Part shown: piece after piece, positions 58,725 through 64,000 of the stretch
Layout of the letters: every line of letters starts with the position of its first letter
How positions within the stretch are numbered: the first letter of the stretch is position 1
DNA from: Cichorium intybus
Lineage: Eukaryota > Streptophyta > Magnoliopsida > Asterales > Asteraceae
Direction of reading: 5' to 3'
Assembly: GCA_023525715.1 (NCBI GenBank)
Contig: CM042013.1
Location: 71,162,994-71,226,993 of the forward strand
DNA: 64,000 nt
The notes under the pieces: model-generated
Databases searched by the model: none
The model's input: the letters and a program-made list of their open reading frames with translations, nothing else
What the model was told of the DNA's origin: nothing
Program-made: the position numbers and the translations under genes

Positions 58725-59195
58725 TTGCACATTTGGAATATCCTAAAGGATAAACAAAAATGGAAAGGTTGTAAAAAATCGAGCAAACGAAGCAAAACGG
58801 GTGATTCAAGGTTGTATCATGATACATCAGACGCGCATGTTGGAGTGGATCTCAATGACGACGGCGACATAGTTGAGGTTGAACGACCAAGTCGTCCGAT
58901 GGGTCGAGATCAAGCAAAGCGGAAAGGAAAAGCAAAAGTTACATCCTCACACTCGTCGGTTACCGGTCGCTCTGACGAGATTCCACAAATTAGGACGGTG
59001 TTCTCAGGTTTACATACTACTTTGGAAGAAGATATGCAATACTCGAAGGAACGGGATCGTGAATCCGACCGACTCGTGAAAATACAATTTCAATTCACCG
59101 ATGTTACTCATTTGTCAGGTGACATGTATGACGCGGCCATGGAAGTCAACGCAAAATTAAGGAAAAATATATTTTGTAGGGTTTATATTTTCTAA
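58725..59195 (+). pseudogene. Fragment resembling a NAM-associated / PIF-Harbinger-type ORF1 protein
   Basis: 156-codon frame: a Lys/Ser-rich start (KWKGCKKSSKRSKTGDSRLY), an acidic middle (GVDLNDDGDIVEVERPSRPM), a basic stretch (AKRKGKAKV) and a possible coiled-coil end (LEEDMQYSKERDRESDRLV). This layout is that of the 'no apical meristem-associated C-terminal' proteins that are abundant in plant genomes and often belong to PIF/Harbinger-type DNA transposons (family resemblance recalled, not searched). The DNA-binding SANT/Myb half would lie upstream, where only broken sequence remains. No terminal inverted repeats were found. Confidence 0.5.
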
Positions 59196-60757
<1,562 letters not shown>

Positions 60758-60849
60758 CTAGAGGTGCACAAACCAGATCGGTTTGGTAAAAAAAGTCAAA
60801 ACCGGATCGGATCGAAAGTGGTTTGAAGCATGGAAACCCAGAACCTATA
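60758..60849. mobile_element. Possible hAT-type MITE end, cut by TE7
   Basis: TAGAGGTGCACAAACCAGAT followed by CGGTTTGG and repeated CCGGATCGG motifs resembles the start of small hAT-like elements common in plants (AGGGGTGCACAAAACCG-type ends, recalled). The other end is not visible because TE7 begins at 60850. Confidence 0.3.
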
Positions 60850-61376
60850 TGTAAGAAACCACAAATTTGTAAAATAAAATGTAAAATAATCGTGTATAAC
60901 ATTAAAGTTGTGAAGAAGGGCAAAATAGTCTTTTGTCATGTTTTGGATCTCGGTGTATAGTAAATTTTGTTTGTGGGGTAAAAATGTAAGAAATAAAACT
61001 TGGTGTAATAAAGGTTAGGTTTTGGTGTTAAAACATGAAGAATGAAAGTTAAGGGGCTAATTTGTCATTTGGCAAAGTATAAAAAATATATATGAGAAAT
61101 ATATCATAAATGCCATAATTTAAAAGAGAAATCTTTTGGAGATTTCTGGAGCTACGGGTTCGAGAGTTCACGAGATTGGAAGCAAGAAATTGAAGCGGGA
61201 ATTGAAGGTTTAGAAGTTGGAATTGGTGATTTCAAGCTCTTAAGGTAAGAATTCATCAATTTTAGTTCACTTCTTTAAGTTTTGTTGGGTAACCTTCAAA
61301 TTCAATTGAAGCGGGAATTGAAGGTTTATACGGAACTCTTGTGTAGTAGAGTCAATGATATCAGTTGTTAACACCT

Positions 61377-61381
<5 letters not shown>

Positions 61382-61454
<73 letters not shown>
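61382..61454. repeat. (TA)n microsatellite in TE7 LTR
   Basis: About 73 bp of alternating T/A inside the LTR between the promoter region and the repeat-rich part. Confidence 0.97.
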
Positions 61455-61462
<8 letters not shown>

Positions 61463-62253
61463 TTAGGTGGTGGTTCTAATACGGTGAACCAAGCGAAGGA
61501 AAAAGGAGTTCAAGGAGCTAACTAACTCCTAGGTGATTTGAGGTGAGTAATGTGTGGATTTTTGAGTACATAGCAAAATGAGTTTTATACAAAATTTTTT
61601 GGGAGTCAAAATGATTTTATGAAATTGAAAATGTATCAAGAAATGATATGAATGATATGTATAAAAGATAAACAAGAAAAGCAGGGAACTAATGAAGTGA
61701 TTGAGCCAAGTTGAAATGTTGAGAAGTATCCGGATAAAGATCACGGCCTACTGCGGTAGGGGTGGTCAAAAGACACTACTGGGATGGTACCTCTCGTCGC
61801 GAAGTAATGGTCTAATTGGTACCTTGATGGATGAATTCGTTTCATGCTATCGAGGGAGGAGTTATACGGGTGCGTCTCGTATAAAACCTACGGGTGCGCT
61901 CCTAGGAATGTACTGGCAAATAAGAAGTAATATTTATGGGTACGCTCATAGGATATTAAATATTATATAACTTTGAGAATGATTGAATTCTGAGAAAAAT
62001 GGTTTTGGGTCTAAACCCATATTGCTCACGAGACATTCTGTCTCACGTATTTTTTTTATGTTATGTACTCAGGTGAACAGAAAAGGATGGAGAGGAGTTG
62101 GGCATGGGACAATAGTTTCCGTCATGTATAATAAGTAATGTTTAAATTATGGTAATGATACGGAATAGTAATACCCCGTTTGTATAATTAAATGACTTGT
62201 ATTATAAAGTATTTGTAAAAAAAATTTAGCTGTGAAATTGGGGTGTTACAATT

Positions 62254-62266
62254 TGGTATCAGAGCC
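62254..62266 (+). other. TE7 primer-binding site (tRNA-iMet)
   Basis: TGGTATCAGAGCC three bases after the LTR end; sets plus-strand orientation. Confidence 0.9.
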
Positions 62267-62640
62267 ATAGTTTAAGCGAATTAGGTTGGGTAACCATCCT
62301 AGGCTTAAACTATTGGGTTGAGAGTAAGAAATGTTAGGAAAAATAGGGTTCCTAGTTAACAGGGTAGTGTCGGTGACTTATAGTTCCGTAACTCGCAGAA
62401 ACCGGTGAACCAGGGGACCTAGTGAAAACACTAAAGCCAATGCATATAGGTGGTTAAAATAATATGGGCCCGTATTATCATAATCACAGGATATGCATTG
62501 GAAATGGTGAAGTCACAAAAGAAACCTGAGGGAACTTGGTTGTGGGAGTAGGAGGGAGTTAATTGGGAACATAAATTCCATAGGAAGATCACATGCTACA
62601 GCTTTCGGATATATTGATAAATGTATTTTTGTAGAGTAAT

Positions 62641-64000
62641 TGTAACACCCCAAATTTTCACACAAATTTTTTTTTTTATTTTACAAACTTTGTTACAACA
62701 TTTGAAAACAAACCATGTATTTACATTACAAACGGGGTATCACGAATTTGTTTCACAACCATGATTCAAATCTGTTATTATACATTATTATACAACAGAG
62801 GCTACGATCCCACCCGACTCTTTCAACGTTCTTCCTGTTTACCTGAGTACATAGCATTTTAAAAGAAAATACGTGAGACATAATGTCTCTTGAGTGATAT
62901 GGGTTTAGACCCAAAAATATCTTTGGCAATAATTTCATTAAGCGTTCAAAATTCTTTTCCTATGAGCGCACCCACAGGTATTTCTTATTTCTTATCAATG
63001 GTACATTCCTACGAGCGCACCCGTAGGTTTTATACGAGACGCACCCGTATAGCTACTTCCCCAATAGAATGAAACGAATTCATCTATCAAGATAAGACAA
63101 CTACTTCGCGACGGGAGGTACCATCCCAGTAGTGTCTTATTGCCACCCCTACCGCAGCAGGCCGTGGTCTTTATCCGGATACTAACGCAACTTATCATCA
63201 TGAATCAATTACATTATTAGTCACTGTATTCCTGGTTCCATTTCCTTCATATTAAAAATCATACTTTTCATATTATACTTTAAAAGTCATAACCCACTTT
63301 GACTCCCAAAATACTTTAAATAAAATTCATTTAGCTATGTACTAGAAAATCCACATAACACTCACCTTGACGTTGCTACAAGTCTCTACGCTTCTCGTAT
63401 TCCTTTCCCCTTTCCGTGCCCAACCACGTTTGAAGCACCACCTATACATGTATTATATATATAAATACTCAATAAATACATACTATAACTGACTCTACGA
63501 TGCTAAGGTCTTATACGTCTCAATTCTAGGTTATAACAAATGTATAACCATTAATAAACTCATTTTACGGTTTCTCCGAAATACGCGTATATTGCTACAG
63601 TACCCCCGAGGGGTCGTATTTCAGTTCCGACTCTTTTCCATGAAATATTATCCCATGTTAGACTTGTGTTTCAAATTTGGAGTTCATTGGACAAGTCTAA
63701 CTCAAATTCTAAAAATTATGGGCATGAATAGTGTTTTTAGCCTCTGCCGCTACAGTAACTTTTCCGCAAGGTCGAAATACGGATTTGACCATTCCCGACA
63801 TGTTCTTATACCATGTTAAGGTTATGTCTGAAATTTCAGGTCAATCGGACATGTCTAGCTATGGTTTCTAGCGTTTGAGTTATTTGAAAATTTTAACATT
63901 TTTGGTCCCTGCCCAGCCCCTGACTGAAGGCGCACTGCGCCTGGCTAGGGGCGCACTGCGCCTGGGCGCACCCCGCCCTGGTCCTGGGCGCACTGCGCCT
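62641..64000 (-). mobile_element. TE8: LTR of a TE7-related element, minus strand, runs off the window
   Basis: Begins TGTAACACCCC. Read in reverse it matches the end of the TE7 LTR, including a shared block at about 63087-63180 (versus 61735-61800) and GAGCGCACCC repeats near 62965-63056. It holds two copies of the shared LTR module (near 63592-63710 and 63745-63860) and ends the window in GC-rich GCGCACTGCGCC repeats. Its other end and TSD are outside the window. Confidence 0.8.

Larger units (their letters stand above)
60850..62640 (+). mobile_element. TE7: 5' part of a Ty3/gypsy element, plus strand
   Basis: LTR 60850-62250 (TGTAAGAAACC to GGGGTGTTACA), then PBS at 62254-62266 and about 390 bp of leader. 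The body is not seen because TE8's LTR begins at 62641. The LTR has a TATA-like AGTATAAAAAATA near 61077, a (TA)n tract at 61382-61454, repeats with the core ACGGGTGCG near 61868-61900, and a block (near 61740-61800) that appears inverted in TE8. The leader resembles that of TE6. Whether TE8 inserted in TE7 or TE7 is a truncated remnant cannot be decided within the window. Confidence 0.82.

Overview
The window is plant nuclear DNA: AT-rich, intron-containing genes, a CC-NB-LRR (CNL) resistance gene, Ty3/gypsy chromovirus retrotransposons primed by initiator-Met tRNA, a Helitron and (TA)n microsatellites. The style of the CNL protein suggests a eudicot, perhaps an asterid such as Asteraceae; that is an impression only.

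Layout. Positions 2-295 are the last exon of one CNL paralog, followed by its 3' flank. Positions 2875-50620 hold a second CNL, about 3.74 kb once insertions are subtracted. It is split by three LTR retrotransposons, each with an exact 5-bp target-site duplication (TSD): TE1 (3916-14600, +, TSD ATAAA), TE2 (15848-35130, -, TSD ATTCT) and TE5 (35628-49650, +, TSD AATTG). The CNL reading frame resumes correctly after each insertion, and the gene also carries its own nonsense and frameshift changes, so it is a pseudogene.

The insertions are nested. TE2's left LTR contains a solo LTR of a sister family (TE3, 16463-26577, TSD TAAAT). TE3 contains TE4 (16964-24560, TSD GTCAT). TE5's integrase region is split by TE6 (39503-48457, -, TSD CACGG).

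The standout is TE4. It is a young, non-autonomous LTR element with two 1,787-bp LTRs, a primer-binding site and a polypurine tract, but no recognisable gag-pol. Its interior instead carries an intron-containing RWP-RK (RKD-like) transcription-factor gene with its own TATA box, on the strand opposite to the element. I read this as a host gene captured by a retrotransposon.

Right of the CNL, 50700-54905 is homologous to the 5' end of the window, which indicates a tandem CNL cluster. A decayed Helitron (54906-58287) follows, with a tandemly duplicated 5' end and a PIF1-type helicase remnant. Then come a decayed transposon-type ORF (58725-59195), a long (TA)n tract, one end of another chromovirus (TE7) and the inverted LTR of a related one (TE8) running off the window. 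About 44 kb of the 64 kb is LTR-retrotransposon sequence inside one resistance gene. The only gene that may still be expressed is the captured RKD-like gene, and even it has in-frame stops near its 3' end.
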